Positions 1-8,933 of a DNA stretch of 64,000 nucleotides are shown piece by piece. Location of the stretch: contig NZ_VFVR01000001.1 of NCBI RefSeq assembly GCF_006442205.1, positions 806,001-870,000 of the forward strand. Reading direction: 5' to 3'. Origin of the DNA: Mesorhizobium sp. B2-3-12. GTDB taxonomy: Bacteria; Pseudomonadota; Alphaproteobacteria; Rhizobiales; Rhizobiaceae. A program made the position numbers and the translations under genes. Under the pieces are notes generated by a model. The model saw only the letters and a list, made by a program, of their open reading frames with translations. It was not told the origin of the DNA and did not search any database. Positions within the stretch are counted from its first letter, which is position 1; the number at the start of each line of letters is the position of its first letter.

Positions 1-2948
1 GCATCCGGCAACACGTCCGCCAGATCGGCGCCCGCCAGTTTCATCTGCCCCGTGAAAAGCCCCGTGCCCTCATTGTTCTTCAAGTCGAACAGACCGGTCA
101 GCGCCCCGCCGAGGAACTTGGCCTTGAGATCAGCCACTCGAATGCCATCCGGGTCGAGCTTGAGCGAGAAGGCCGCGTCATAGGCGGTGGCGAACGGGCC
201 GGCGGCCAGCGACGCCGTGGTCAGGTCGAGATCGGCGGTGAACGGCAGGCTGGACTTCTGGCTGAACGGCGCCGACGGCCATACGCCGGGCCTGTCACTC
301 TTGTCGGCATTGTCGCTCTTGTCGGCCCCGTTCTTGTCCAGGAGAAAAGCGGAATCGCCAAACAGCGCCACCGCCATCGGATCGAGGTCGAGTTCGTCGA
401 GCGCCAGCGCCCCTGCCAGATGCGGCACGCCGTCCTTGCCGTCCACGCCCGGCTTCACATCGAGATTGATGTCGCCGGACACGGCCGCCTCGTTGATGGC
501 GCCACTGAGCCCGGAGAGCACCAGCAGGCCGTTGCCGTAATCGGCCTGCGCGGCCAGCGATGTCGACATGCCCGCCCCCATGCCGGGCAGGCCGATGCCC
601 GTCGTCATCAGCCATGGCTCGATGTCGGAGGCGTCGAGGTTGACCTTGCCCTTGGCCATCGGACCTTGTGGCGTGTCGGCGAGCGTTCCCTCGAAGCCGG
701 CCTTGAAGTCGTTGCCGGCAAGGCTGAAGCTTGTCGTCAGGCCGCCGCCAAACGTGCCCTTGGCCTGGATGTCGGTGCTTGCCTCGCCAAGCATGCCGAG
801 TGGCAGCGCCGGCAGACCGTAGAGCGCCAGCAAGGCGGTGGCGTCCGGGTTTTTGGCATTGAAAGTCAGTGTAACCGGGGCGTCGGCTAGCTTGTCCACG
901 GCGCCCTTCCCCGACAACGAGGCGGAAAAGGCCGAGCCGCCGGCCTTGCCCTGCCCGCTCACCGCCAGGCCGGTCGTGCCGTCGCCATTGTCGGCGGCAC
1001 TGGCCACGAGGTCGATGCGTGCATCCTGGAAAAGGTCGGGATAAGCGGCGGCGCGGCCTGCGAGCCCCTTCAGCACGGCATTGTCCGGATAATGCCGTGC
1101 CGCGACATCGATCAGCGGTTTCAGGTCGACGGCGACCACCGAGGCGTCGAGCTTGCCGGTCGGGCTCGCCGGGAAATCCTTGATCCGGCCGGTGGCGCTG
1201 ATCGAGGCGCCAGCCAGTCCCCCGACCGACAGCCGGTCGATTTCGAGCAGCCCATCCCGCAGCCTGAGCGCGGTATCGACCGTGTCGGCGGTCAAGCCGC
1301 CGGCGCTGACCGGCCCGGCCTTGATCTGGAAATCGAGGTCGCGGTCGGCGAAGCGATTGGCGCCCTTGTCGCTGACGAAGATCGAGGCGAAGGCCGCCAG
1401 CCCGTCGACATCGAGATCGCCGCCCTCGAGCCGCATCAGCACCGAGGGCCTGGCGTCGTCGGGCTGGCTGGAATCGATGCGGCCGGAAAACTTCGCCTTG
1501 CCGAGGATCAATTCGAGATCGCTGAAGGACTGATGGTTGGCTGAAAGGTTGACCTTGGCCTTGAAGCCGGCGGCGGGCAGACGGCGGATCGCCTCGTCGA
1601 CATCCTTCGACAGCCACGCCGCGAAACCTGAAGGTTGCGCCACCGCCAGCAGCAACGAGCCGGTGAAGCCGAAATGGCTCTGCACGTTGAGCATGACCTT
1701 GCCGTCGGCTTCCAGCTTGGTGCGGCCGGGCAATGTCGCGGCGAGCGATTTCACCAACCAGCCGTCATCGACCGGCTCGGCGGAAAGATGGACATCACGC
1801 ACCGTGGTGTCGCCGGCCACCACCGCCGGCAGCTTGACCTCGACCGTGCCGGGAATGGTCGGCTTCGGCAGGTCGAGCAGCGCCTGTTCCAGCCCCGCGA
1901 TGCGCTGGTCGAGCGTCAGGCCGGCACCAGCCTGGGCGCCCACCGCCTCGTCGAACTGCACCTGCGCGCCATTGGCCTCGATGGCAAAACTCGGCTTCTG
2001 GCCGAGATCGACCGAGGCCTTGCCGTCGGCGGTGTAGGGATTGTCGAGCGGACCGGTCTCGAAACGGAATTCATCGACGCCAAGCTTCTGGTGGTCGAGC
2101 GAGAACTTGCCGTTCAGCCGGAAGCCCGGATCGGGCTTGCCGGCGCTGACCTTCACCGTCTCGCCATCCGTGCCGCGCAGCTCGGCTGAATTTTGGCCCG
2201 TACTATCCTTGTCCGCACCCGAAATCTTGAACTGGCCGGAATAGACGGCCGCGCCGTTGACGATGCCGGCATTGCCGTCAGTCTCGATGACCAGCGGATA
2301 GGCATCGGGGTCGGCCTTCAGCCGCAGCCGCAACTGCCCGGAGGGCTCGGCCTTGCCGGTCGACGCCGTGACATTGGTGCGCAATCCGTCCAGGCGCAGC
2401 GTGCCGTCCATGCGCCATGGGCCGGCCAGCGACTTGGCCGAAATGGTCGAGTTGATCTCGGAAAAGATATGGCTGCGGCCGCCGGCGGCATGGCGCAGTT
2501 CGATCTGCCCTTCCGTCACCGTCAGCTTCTCGATCGAGACCTGGCCGGGGTCGAACGGCGAGGACGGGCGCATCGCCCAGTCGACGGTCCCGTCGGCTGC
2601 GATGTCTATGGTCGCCCTCGGCCGCACCAGCCGCATGTCGAAGATCAGCACCTCGCCGCGCAGGAAGGGTGCGAGTTCGGCGTCCATCGAGAACGTCTCG
2701 ACCGTCATGGCCGGCTGGCCGTCGGGACCGCCGGCCACGGCGACGTTGGAAAAGGTTACCGAGGGGAACGGCAGCAGCCTTGCCGTGGCGTCGCCCTGCA
2801 CGGTGACCTTGCGGCCGAGTATGGCGCTTGCCTCGCGCTCGAACTCGGCGCGGTAGCCGGTCCAGTCGACAAAATACGGCACCACCAGCGCCGCAAGCAG
2901 CACCAGCACGAACAGGCCACCGAAGATCACGAACAGGCGTGCGAGCAT
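1..2948 (-). CDS. AsmA family protein, C-terminus cut by window edge
   Basis: One frame stays open from the ATG at 2948 to the left edge, giving about 982 codons without a stop. The N-terminus (MLARLFVIFGG...) is a single membrane anchor of roughly 25 residues. It is followed by a long, repetitive, beta-rich region with many G-x-L/A-x-G strand patterns, as expected for AsmA/TamB-like bridge proteins of the cell envelope. Such proteins are anchored in the inner membrane and are implicated in outer-membrane homeostasis and phospholipid transport. The gene is divergent from the DyP peroxidase, with 133 bp between the starts. The family assignment rests on the N-terminal anchor and overall composition; the exact role cannot be told from sequence. 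Confidence 0.85.
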   Translation of the reverse strand, partial: MLARLFVIFGGLFVLVLLAALVVPYFVDWTGYRAEFEREASAILGRKVTVQGDATARLLPFPSVTFSNVAVAGGPDGQPAMTVETFSMDAELAPFLRGEVLIFDMRLVRPRATIDIAADGTVDWAMRPSSPFDPGQVSIEKLTVTEGQIELRHAAGGRSHIFSEINSTISAKSLAGPWRMDGTLRLDGLRTNVTASTGKAEPSGQLRLRLKADPDAYPLVIETDGNAGIVNGAAVYSGQFKISGADKDSTGQNSAELRGTDGETVKVSAGKPDPGFRLNGKFSLDHQKLGVDEFRFETGPLDNPYTADGKASVDLGQKPSFAIEANGAQVQFDEAVGAQAGAGLTLDQRIAGLEQALLDLPKPTIPGTVEVKLPAVVAGDTTVRDVHLSAEPVDDGWLVKSLAATLPGRTKLEADGKVMLNVQSHFGFTGSLLLAVAQPSGFAAWLSKDVDEAIRRLPAAGFKAKVNLSANHQSFSDLELILGKAKFSGRIDSSQPDDARPSVLMRLEGGDLDVDGLAAFASIFVSDKGANRFADRDLDFQIKAGPVSAGGLTADTVDTALRLRDGLLEIDRLSVGGLAGASISATGRIKDFPASPTGKLDASVVAVDLKPLIDVAARHYPDNAVLKGLAGRAAAYPDLFQDARIDLVASAADNGDGTTGLAVSGQGKAGGSAFSASLSGKGAVDKLADAPVTLTFNAKNPDATALLALYGLPALPLGMLGEASTDIQAKGTFGGGLTTSFSLAGNDFKAGFEGTLADTPQGPMAKGKVNLDASDIEPWLMTTGIGLPGMGAGMSTSLAAQADYGNGLLVLSGLSGAINEAAVSGDINLDVKPGVDGKDGVPHLAGALALDELDLDPMAVALFGDSAFLLDKNGADKSDNADKSDRPGVWPSAPFSQKSSLPFTADLDLTTASLAAGPFATAYDAAFSLKLDPDGIRVADLKAKFLGGALTGLFDLKNNEGTGLFTGQMKLAGADLADVLPD

Positions 2949-3081
2949 CAGCTCCGAACAGGTTGATTGCAATTCCGCCGCACTCTACCCGCATCCGCGT
3001 GTCGATAAAGAGGCAATTCATCCGCTGTTGCGTCATCCCGGACGATCTGAAACAAATCCTCGAAAAAGCGGAGATTTTTGG

Positions 3082-4044
3082 ATGTCGGGCAAGAACTGGG
3101 ACCGCGTGCCGATCGATGCGCAGAGTGTCGACGCGCCGCTTTCGCAATCGGCGATTTTCCTTGTCGTCACCGTCGCCGGCGATCAGCCCGCCCTGGCCAA
3201 GGTTTGTTCCGTGCTCGGCGAGCTCGACGACCTGGTCAAGACCGTCGGCTTCCGCGACCTCGGCGGGCGCCTGTCCTGCATCGCCGGCATCGGAAGCGAT
3301 CTCTGGGACCGCCTGAGCCCAGGCCGGCGGCCGCTGGAGCTGAAACCGTTCGCGCCGATCAAAGGCGCGGTCCATTCGGCGCCCACGACACCGGGAGACC
3401 TGCTCTTCCACATCCGCGCCGAGCGGCCCGACATGTGCTTCGAATTCGACCGCATCCTGCTCGACAGGCTTGGTCCCGGCGTGAGCGTCGTCGATGAGGT
3501 CGCCGGTTTCCGCTATTTCGATGCCCGCGACCTGCTCGGCTTCGTCGATGGCACCGCCAACCCGACCGGCCTCGATTTGCCCGCCTCTGCGCTGGTCGGC
3601 GACGAGGATGCCGACTTTGCCGGCGGCAGCTATGTCGTGGTACAGAAATATCTGCACGACATGCAGGCCTGGGCGCGCATTCCGACGCCCGAGCAGGAGG
3701 CGATCATCGGCCGTACCAAGATCGACAACATCGAAATCGACGATGACGACGCACCGCGCAAATCGCACAAGTCGCTCGCCACCATCGAGGATGCCGACGG
3801 CACCGAGTACGACATTTTGCGCGACAACATGCCGTTCGGCAGGCCCGGGCAGAACGAGTTCGGCACCTATTTCATCGGCTACAGCAGATATCTCTGGGTC
3901 ACCGAAAAAATGCTGCAGCGCATGTATGTCGGCGACCCGCCGGGCGCCTACGACCGGTTGCTCGATGTCTCCACGCCGCATACCGGCACGACCTTCTTCG
4001 CGCCGACGCGCCCGATGCTGCAGACGCTTGTTCAGGCGAAGTAA
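3082..4044 (+). CDS. Dyp-type peroxidase
   Basis: A 320-residue haem peroxidase of the dye-decolorizing family, which uses hydrogen peroxide to oxidise dyes and phenolics. The family signature GxxDG is present as GFVDG (residues 153-157, catalytic Asp156). The likely proximal haem ligand is His229 and the distal Arg is Arg247 (ILRDN). Upstream in-frame ATGs exist, but the start at 3082 has a purine-rich ribosome site (AGCGGAGA) eight bases before it and fits the family length. There is no signal peptide, so it is probably cytoplasmic. DyP enzymes are a known encapsulin cargo, but the C-terminus (LQTLVQAK) is not an obvious encapsulin targeting tail and no encapsulin gene lies nearby. Confidence 0.92.
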   Translation: MSGKNWDRVPIDAQSVDAPLSQSAIFLVVTVAGDQPALAKVCSVLGELDDLVKTVGFRDLGGRLSCIAGIGSDLWDRLSPGRRPLELKPFAPIKGAVHSAPTTPGDLLFHIRAERPDMCFEFDRILLDRLGPGVSVVDEVAGFRYFDARDLLGFVDGTANPTGLDLPASALVGDEDADFAGGSYVVVQKYLHDMQAWARIPTPEQEAIIGRTKIDNIEIDDDDAPRKSHKSLATIEDADGTEYDILRDNMPFGRPGQNEFGTYFIGYSRYLWVTEKMLQRMYVGDPPGAYDRLLDVSTPHTGTTFFAPTRPMLQTLVQAK

Positions 4045-4099
4045 GAGAAGATTTGCCGCTGCGCGGTAGAACCGCGGCTGGCCGGCCGCCCGCCAGAGC

Positions 4100-4609
4100 T
4101 CAGCGTGCGTCGCGCTTGGCTTGCGCCACCTTGCGCTGCCGGCCGAGTTCCGCCGGTCGAACCAGGCTTGCAACCTTCTGGTTGGCCACGGTCCGCATGC
4201 CTTTGTGCGCCGTGCGCGAATTGTGCGAGGGACCGTCCGGGGCTTTCTGCTTCAAGGCCAGCGCCTTGCGCGCATTGTCGACCAGCGAAATGCGGGCCGT
4301 CAGTTGGCGGCGCCGTTCAGCCTCGCCGTTAAGCCGCCGCATGGCCATCGCCAGCACCGCGAGCTTCACTTGCGAGCCGCCGTCAGCCTTCGAGGGCGTA
4401 GCGCCCTTTGCCGCGCCTTTGCCGCGTATCTCGCGCCGCCGGCGATGCGCCTCGGTCTGCGCCTTGTCGCGCCGTTCCCGCAACAGCTTGACCAGCCCGG
4501 AAAGGTCGGCGTCCGACAGCTCCTGCACCGCCGGATGGTGCGACTTCTCCACCAGTTCCTTTTCATCGGCCCTGAGAGCGCGCGCTTCTTCCTTGCGTGA
4601 AATGGCCAT
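4100..4609 (-). CDS. Small highly basic protein of unknown function
   Basis: A 169-residue protein very rich in Arg, Lys and Ala. The start at 4609 is fixed by a strong AGGAGGA ribosome site on the minus strand. Residues 1-70 look like charged helices (for example LVKLLRERRDKAQTEAHRRRR). The C-terminal third contains a motif SHNSRTAHKGMRTVANQK that looks like a basic nucleic-acid or ribosome contact. No signal peptide or membrane segment. It is convergent with the DyP gene and upstream of nothing obvious. I do not recognise a named family; the basic helical character suggests nucleic acid binding, but that is inference. Confidence 0.75.
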   Translation of the reverse strand: MAISRKEEARALRADEKELVEKSHHPAVQELSDADLSGLVKLLRERRDKAQTEAHRRRREIRGKGAAKGATPSKADGGSQVKLAVLAMAMRRLNGEAERRRQLTARISLVDNARKALALKQKAPDGPSHNSRTAHKGMRTVANQKVASLVRPAELGRQRKVAQAKRDAR

Positions 4610-4710
4610 GACAGTCCTCCTCAGCCGGCACGCCTGTCTTTCCGGGCTTGCCACTTGAGGAGCCTCGACCCGAATGGCGGCGCGGTCAAGACGCGCTCTT
4701 CGAGATGCCC

Positions 4711-6126
4711 TTAGTCCATGTCGGGCAATATCTTGCCCGGATTCATGATGTTTTGCGGGTCGAGCGCCTGTTTGATGGTGCGCATGATGTCGACGCCGTG
4801 GCCGAGTTCGTGGCGCAGGAAGCCGATCTTGCCCTGGCCGATGCCATGCTCGCCGGTGCAGGTTCCCTCCATGGCGATCGCGCGCATGTTGAGCCGCGCG
4901 ACGAATTTCTCCGACAGCGCGATCTCCTTGGGATCGTTGACGTCCATCAGCACCAGCACGTGGAAATTGCCGTCGCCGGCGTGACCGACGATCGGCGCGA
5001 TCAGCCCCATCTCGGCAATGTCGGCCTCCGTCTCGGTGACGCATTCGGCAAAGCGCGAGATCGGCACGCAGACATCGGTCGACAGGCCCTTGGCGCCCGG
5101 ACGCAAGGTCAGCGACGCCCAGTAGGCGTCATGCCTGGCCTTCCACAGTTTGGTGCGTTCCTCGGCGACGCTGGTCCACAGGAACGGCCCGCCGCCATTT
5201 TCGTCCGCGATCATGCCGAAAGTCTCGGCCTGTTCGGCAACCCCCGCATCGCTGCCGTGGAACTCGACGAACAGGCATGGGCTCTCGGGATAATCGAGCT
5301 TGGAATAAGTCTTCATCGCCCGCATCTGCAGCGCGTTGACCAGTTCGATGCGCGCCACCGGGATGCCCATCTGGATCGTCGCGATCACAGCGTTGCAGGC
5401 GGCCTCGACGCTCGGAAACGGGCAGACGCCGCCCGAGATCGCCTGCGGAATGCCTTGCAGCTTCAAGGTCAGCGCGGTGATGATGCCGAGCGTGCCTTCC
5501 GAGCCGACCAGCAGCCGCGTCAGATCGTAACCGGCCGAGCTCTTCTTCGCCCGCTTGCCGGTCGTCACCGTCTCGCCATCGGCCATGACGGCGGTCAGCG
5601 ACAGCACGTTCTCGCGCATCGTGCCGTAGCGCACCGCATTGGTGCCGGAAGCCCGCGTCGCCGCCATGCCGCCGAGCGAGGCGTTGGCGCCGGGGTCGAT
5701 AGGGAAGAACAGGCCGGTGTCGCGCAGATGCCGGTTCAGGTCCTCGCGCGTCACGCCGGGTTCGACGGTGCAATCCAGATCCTGCGGATTGACCGAAAGA
5801 ATGCGGTTCATCCGCGACGTGTCGACCGAGATGCCGCCGCCGGGCGCGTTGGTGTGGCCTTCGAGCGAGGAACCGACGCCAAACGCGATGACGGGCACGC
5901 GGTGCGCCGCGCAGGCGCGCACGATCTCCTGCACCTCGGCCGTCGTCTCCGGGAAAGCGACGCCGTCCGGCGCCTGCGTCGGGATATAGGTGGTGGTGTG
6001 CGCGTGCTGCGCGCGGACGGCCTGGCCGGTCTGGAACCGCTCGCCGAGCCGCTGCTTGAGGATGCCGAGCACCGCCGCGATGCCTTCCTCGTTGCGTTCG
6101 ACCGGATTGAGGTCGCTCAGAGCCAT
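4711..6126 (-). CDS. FAD-linked oxidase, GlcD / D-lactate dehydrogenase type
   Basis: A 471-residue flavoprotein of the glycolate oxidase subunit GlcD / cytochrome D-lactate dehydrogenase family, which oxidises 2-hydroxy acids. The N-terminal half (about residues 45-215) is the FAD-binding PCMH fold, with the GVGSSLEGHTN and PGANASLGGMAATRASG flavin-contact segments. The C-terminal half is the FAD-oxidase cap, with GHAGDGNFH and GTCTGEHGIGQGK, whose histidines are conserved active-site residues. The start at 6126 has GGAGG just upstream; a longer reading adds about 48 residues without family resemblance. It stands alone with no glcE/glcF, so a single-subunit D-lactate dehydrogenase role is more likely than glycolate oxidase. 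Confidence 0.9.
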   Translation of the reverse strand: MALSDLNPVERNEEGIAAVLGILKQRLGERFQTGQAVRAQHAHTTTYIPTQAPDGVAFPETTAEVQEIVRACAAHRVPVIAFGVGSSLEGHTNAPGGGISVDTSRMNRILSVNPQDLDCTVEPGVTREDLNRHLRDTGLFFPIDPGANASLGGMAATRASGTNAVRYGTMRENVLSLTAVMADGETVTTGKRAKKSSAGYDLTRLLVGSEGTLGIITALTLKLQGIPQAISGGVCPFPSVEAACNAVIATIQMGIPVARIELVNALQMRAMKTYSKLDYPESPCLFVEFHGSDAGVAEQAETFGMIADENGGGPFLWTSVAEERTKLWKARHDAYWASLTLRPGAKGLSTDVCVPISRFAECVTETEADIAEMGLIAPIVGHAGDGNFHVLVLMDVNDPKEIALSEKFVARLNMRAIAMEGTCTGEHGIGQGKIGFLRHELGHGVDIMRTIKQALDPQNIMNPGKILPDMD

Positions 6127-6183
6127 GAATTCCTCCGCGAATGGACCAGCGCCCATGCTTGTTATGCAGCTATGGATGCCTAA

Positions 6184-6229
6184 AGCAATTCCAGGAAAAG
6201 TGTGAAGCGGTTTTACGTCCGGAATTGCG
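6184..6229. repeat. Short intergenic palindrome, family A copy 1
   Basis: About 46 bp bounded by the inverted arms GCAATTCC and GGAATTGC. A near-identical copy in opposite orientation lies at 36780-36823. The core contains GTGTGAAGCGGTTTT. It sits just upstream of the thioesterase start and may affect its transcript. Confidence 0.75.
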
Positions 6230-6288
6230 TCAGAACAGAAAAGTCTCCGCAGCCACGCTCTGTCCAGCACCAGAACAAGGAAGTTTCA

Positions 6289-6774
6289 ATGTCCATCCCC
6301 GCCCCCTTCGTCTCCAGGCCCATGGACATCGAGAAGGACTGGATCGACTACAACGGCCATCTCAACATGGCCTATTACAACGTGCTGTTCGACCGCTGCT
6401 CGGACGAGGCCTTCGAGGCGATGGGCATGGGGCTGGACTATGTGAAAGAGCGGCGGCTCACCATCTACACCGCCGAAGTTCATGTCTGTTACGTCAGGGA
6501 GCTGCATCTGGACCACAAGGTCACGGTTTCCTTCCAGCTCATCGACCATGACGAGAAGCGGCTCAGGGCCTATCAGGAAATCCGCCATGTCGATGGCTGG
6601 CTCGCCGCCACGTCCGAGACCTTGTCGCTCCATGTCGACATGTCGGGGCCGAAGGTGGCGCCCTTCCCGGCCGATGTGCTGGCCAGGATCGAAGCCATGC
6701 GCGCGGCGCATTCGGTGCTGCCCATGCCCGAGCGCGCCGGCCGCTCGATCGGCATCAAGCGCAAGCAGGGCTGA
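6289..6774 (+). CDS. Hotdog-fold acyl-CoA thioesterase
   Basis: A 161-residue thioesterase of the 4-hydroxybenzoyl-CoA thioesterase-like group. The N-terminal DWIDYNGHLNMAYYN segment holds the Asp/Asn active-site loop typical of this family, and a second conserved stretch (RRLTIYTAEVHVCYVREL) follows. The gene was read from the ATG at 6289, preceded by AAGGAAG; a longer in-frame reading starts inside the intergenic palindrome and is unlikely. Close relatives act in carnitine or betaine degradation operons, but no such genes adjoin it here, so the substrate is unknown. Confidence 0.85.
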   Translation: MSIPAPFVSRPMDIEKDWIDYNGHLNMAYYNVLFDRCSDEAFEAMGMGLDYVKERRLTIYTAEVHVCYVRELHLDHKVTVSFQLIDHDEKRLRAYQEIRHVDGWLAATSETLSLHVDMSGPKVAPFPADVLARIEAMRAAHSVLPMPERAGRSIGIKRKQG

Positions 6775-7004
6775 CCAACGACAACCGGGCTTTGGCCTCA
6801 AAGCCACACCCTCGATCCAAAATCGCCGGACCTTCGCATCGGCCGGCACGCGTGCTTGAAGAGGCCCCACACCCGCGTTAACCTTACCGAGGTTTTAACG
6901 GGAACAAGCCATTTGAGCCGTTGAACGACTCAGCGGAGCGGTCGAAAACGTCCGCATCAGGGTTGTTTACGGGCGGCGGGGCGAAGCCGGTTCGAGGGAC
7001 GTGC

Positions 7005-7202
7005 ATGAAAACCGACATCAAGGTCGAGGTGGACAGGCTGGCCGCCGATCCGCGCATATCTGACTATGATTTCTGGCGTTCGCTCAAGAATGTCGACAAC
7101 GAGATTTTTCACATCGCCAACAACAACGAACCGATCCCGTTCGACATGATCCGCTGGCGCAGCATCCTGAAGCGCGCCCGCCTGAAGCGCGGGCACGCCT
7201 GA
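7005..7202 (+). CDS. Conserved-looking 65-residue protein of unknown function
   Basis: A small acidic-to-basic protein starting at 7005 (MKTDIKVEVDRLAADP), with a C-terminal run of basic residues (RSILKRARLKRGHA). The composition and coding bias look genuine. A longer reading from 6921 adds residues with no coding character. It has no signal peptide or membrane segment. No family is recognised. It converges on the Lrp gene, 77 bp away. Confidence 0.6.
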   Translation: MKTDIKVEVDRLAADPRISDYDFWRSLKNVDNEIFHIANNNEPIPFDMIRWRSILKRARLKRGHA

Positions 7203-7279
7203 GCGCGGGCCGAACCGATACATCGTTTCTCCCCCCAAGAAAGTGCACGAACACCAGACGAACAGGTCAAATCCGCGGT

Positions 7280-7759
7280 TCACGGCTGCCATTTGACCGC
7301 CGCCAGCGGCGAGCGCGCCACCACCGGTGAAGACTGGATGATCGCGGTGTTGGTCATCGCATGGGGAATGATGCGGTCGATCACCCGTTCGAGTTCGGCC
7401 ACCGAGGCGACATGCGCCAGCGCGATGAAACAGTCCTCGCCGGTGACCCGGTCGCATTGCGCGATCTCCGGCAGGGCACGAATGATCTCGGCCACGACAG
7501 CCAACTGCCCCGGCACCGGCCGGATGCGCAGCCAGACCGACAGTTTCAGGCCAAGTGCTGCGGGGTTGATCTTGACGCAATAGGCTTCGATCACGCCGTT
7601 CTCCTGTAGCCGCTTGATGCGCTCGGCTACGCTCGGCGCCGACAGGCCGACCGAGCGCGCAAGCTCCGCCGTGCTGGCGCGCGCATCCTTTTCCAGCAGG
7701 CGCAGGATCTTCATGTCGGCCGCGTCGAGGTCGATATTTTCGCTTCGAAGGCGTTTCAG
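7280..7759 (-). CDS. Lrp/AsnC family transcriptional regulator, probable CTG start
   Basis: About 159 residues with an N-terminal winged helix-turn-helix (DMKILRLLEKDARASTAELA through AERIKRLQENGVI) and a C-terminal RAM ligand-binding domain. These feast/famine regulators bind amino acids and control transport or catabolism. It is divergent from a DMT exporter, so the two probably form a sensor-exporter pair. The start is unusual. The ATGs at 7810 and 7807 have no ribosome site and leave only 38 bp to the neighbour. A CTG at 7759 has a perfect AAGGAG six bases upstream (7766-7771) and gives the normal family N-terminus. I therefore annotate the CTG; the alternative is an ATG start at 7810 with 176 residues. 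Confidence 0.9.
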   Translation of the reverse strand: MKRLRSENIDLDAADMKILRLLEKDARASTAELARSVGLSAPSVAERIKRLQENGVIEAYCVKINPAALGLKLSVWLRIRPVPGQLAVVAEIIRALPEIAQCDRVTGEDCFIALAHVASVAELERVIDRIIPHAMTNTAIIQSSPVVARSPLAAVKWQP

Positions 7760-7848
7760 GCAAAACTCCTTGCTTCCAGGAAATAAATGATCGGATGCGC
7801 CGACCATCATCCATGTAAATCGGCAAAACCGGCTGCGATACTGATCTC

Positions 7849-8787
7849 ATGGATGACCAGACGCAAGCCCCGCCTTCGAGCCCTGCCCTTGCCGGCCCTG
7901 CCCTTGCCGGTCCTGTGCTCGCCGGTCCTGTGCTCGCCGGGCTGGCGACAAGATTGCCGCCGCATGTCTGGTTCGGCGTCAGTGCCGTCTTCCACTATCT
8001 CGGTCCGGCCTTCGCGGTGCTGCTTTTCCCGCACGTCGGCGTGCTCGGCATGGCATGGCTGCGCATCGCCACAGCGGCGCTGATCTTCGCGCCGCTGACC
8101 CGCCCCTGGCGAACCTTCGCCCGCGCCGATCTCCCGACGCGGCTTTTGCTCATTGCCTTCGGCGCTTGCCTGGCGGTGATGAACTGCTCGTTCTACCTGG
8201 CGCTCGACCGCTTGCCGATCTCACTGGTGGCGGCGATCGAATTCGTCGGCACCATCGGCATTGCGCTCGCCGGCCTCAGGAGCGCCCGCAATCTGGCCGC
8301 TCTTGGCATCGCCGTCACCGGCACTTTGCTGTTGACCGACGTCAAATGGGCAAGCGACCCCGTCGGGCTGTTCTGGGCTTTCCTCAACGGCGCACTCTTT
8401 GTCGGTTACATCGTGCTTGGCCACCGTATCGCCCGCGCCGGCGCGGGCGACGGCATCGCCGGCCTGGGTGCCGCCATGGCGGTCGCCTTCGTCGTCGTGC
8501 TGCCGATCGGCCTGGCCGACGCGCTGCCGGCCTTTTTCTCGCCGCCGCTGCTCGTCGCCGCCATCGGCGTCGGCATCTGTTCTTCGGTCATCCCCTATGT
8601 CTGCGACCAGCTTGCCATGGCGCGCTTGCCGCGCGCGAGCTTCGCGCTGATGCTGTCGCTGCTGCCGGTCACCGCGACGCTGATCGGCATCCTCTTGCTG
8701 CGCCAGATCCCCGGCCCAGCCGATTGCCTCGGCATCGCGCTGGTCGTGGGCGGCGTCGCGCTTCACAGGCCGGCCTCCGCCGGCTAG
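7849..8787 (+). CDS. EamA/DMT-family transporter, RhtA-like exporter
   Basis: A 312-residue inner-membrane protein with about ten hydrophobic helices arranged as two EamA repeats, as in the threonine/homoserine exporter RhtA and other drug/metabolite transporters. It is divergent from an Lrp-type regulator, which suggests amino-acid or related metabolite efflux under Lrp-like control. The N-terminus carries a 15-bp tandem duplication (7888-7941) coding for LAGPA/LAGPV units before the first helix. This is a local expansion and is unlikely to be part of the transport core. The substrate is not determined. Confidence 0.88.
   Translation: MDDQTQAPPSSPALAGPALAGPVLAGPVLAGLATRLPPHVWFGVSAVFHYLGPAFAVLLFPHVGVLGMAWLRIATAALIFAPLTRPWRTFARADLPTRLLLIAFGACLAVMNCSFYLALDRLPISLVAAIEFVGTIGIALAGLRSARNLAALGIAVTGTLLLTDVKWASDPVGLFWAFLNGALFVGYIVLGHRIARAGAGDGIAGLGAAMAVAFVVVLPIGLADALPAFFSPPLLVAAIGVGICSSVIPYVCDQLAMARLPRASFALMLSLLPVTATLIGILLLRQIPGPADCLGIALVVGGVALHRPASAG
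7888..7941 (+). repeat. 15-bp tandem repeat within the DMT exporter
   Basis: About 3.6 copies of a 15-bp unit (CTTGCCGGTCCTGTG-like) encode LAGPA, LAGPV, LAGPV, LAG near the N-terminus. The copies differ by one or two bases, mostly silent. The reading frame is kept because the unit is a multiple of three. Confidence 0.85.
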
Positions 8788-8933
8788 CCGAGAAATCCCT
8801 TTCGTCCCAGCAGGTTGCAAAAAGCCTCCCTTGGTTCCCCGCCTGCGACGAACTGCGACAGGCGGACCGAGATTGAACCAAATCCGCGTTCGAGCCGTTG
8901 TCCCCCCACGAAAAAATGGCTTGGAGCGACGCG

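Noticed and set aside
295..1617. A complete-looking minus-strand frame of 440 codons within the AsmA-like gene
   Set aside because: It is in a different frame from the continuous AsmA-like reading, and its product is low-complexity Arg/Gly-rich.
4648..6183. A 511-codon plus-strand frame opposite the GlcD-type gene
   Set aside because: The flavoprotein on the minus strand has clear FAD motifs; the opposite frame has none.
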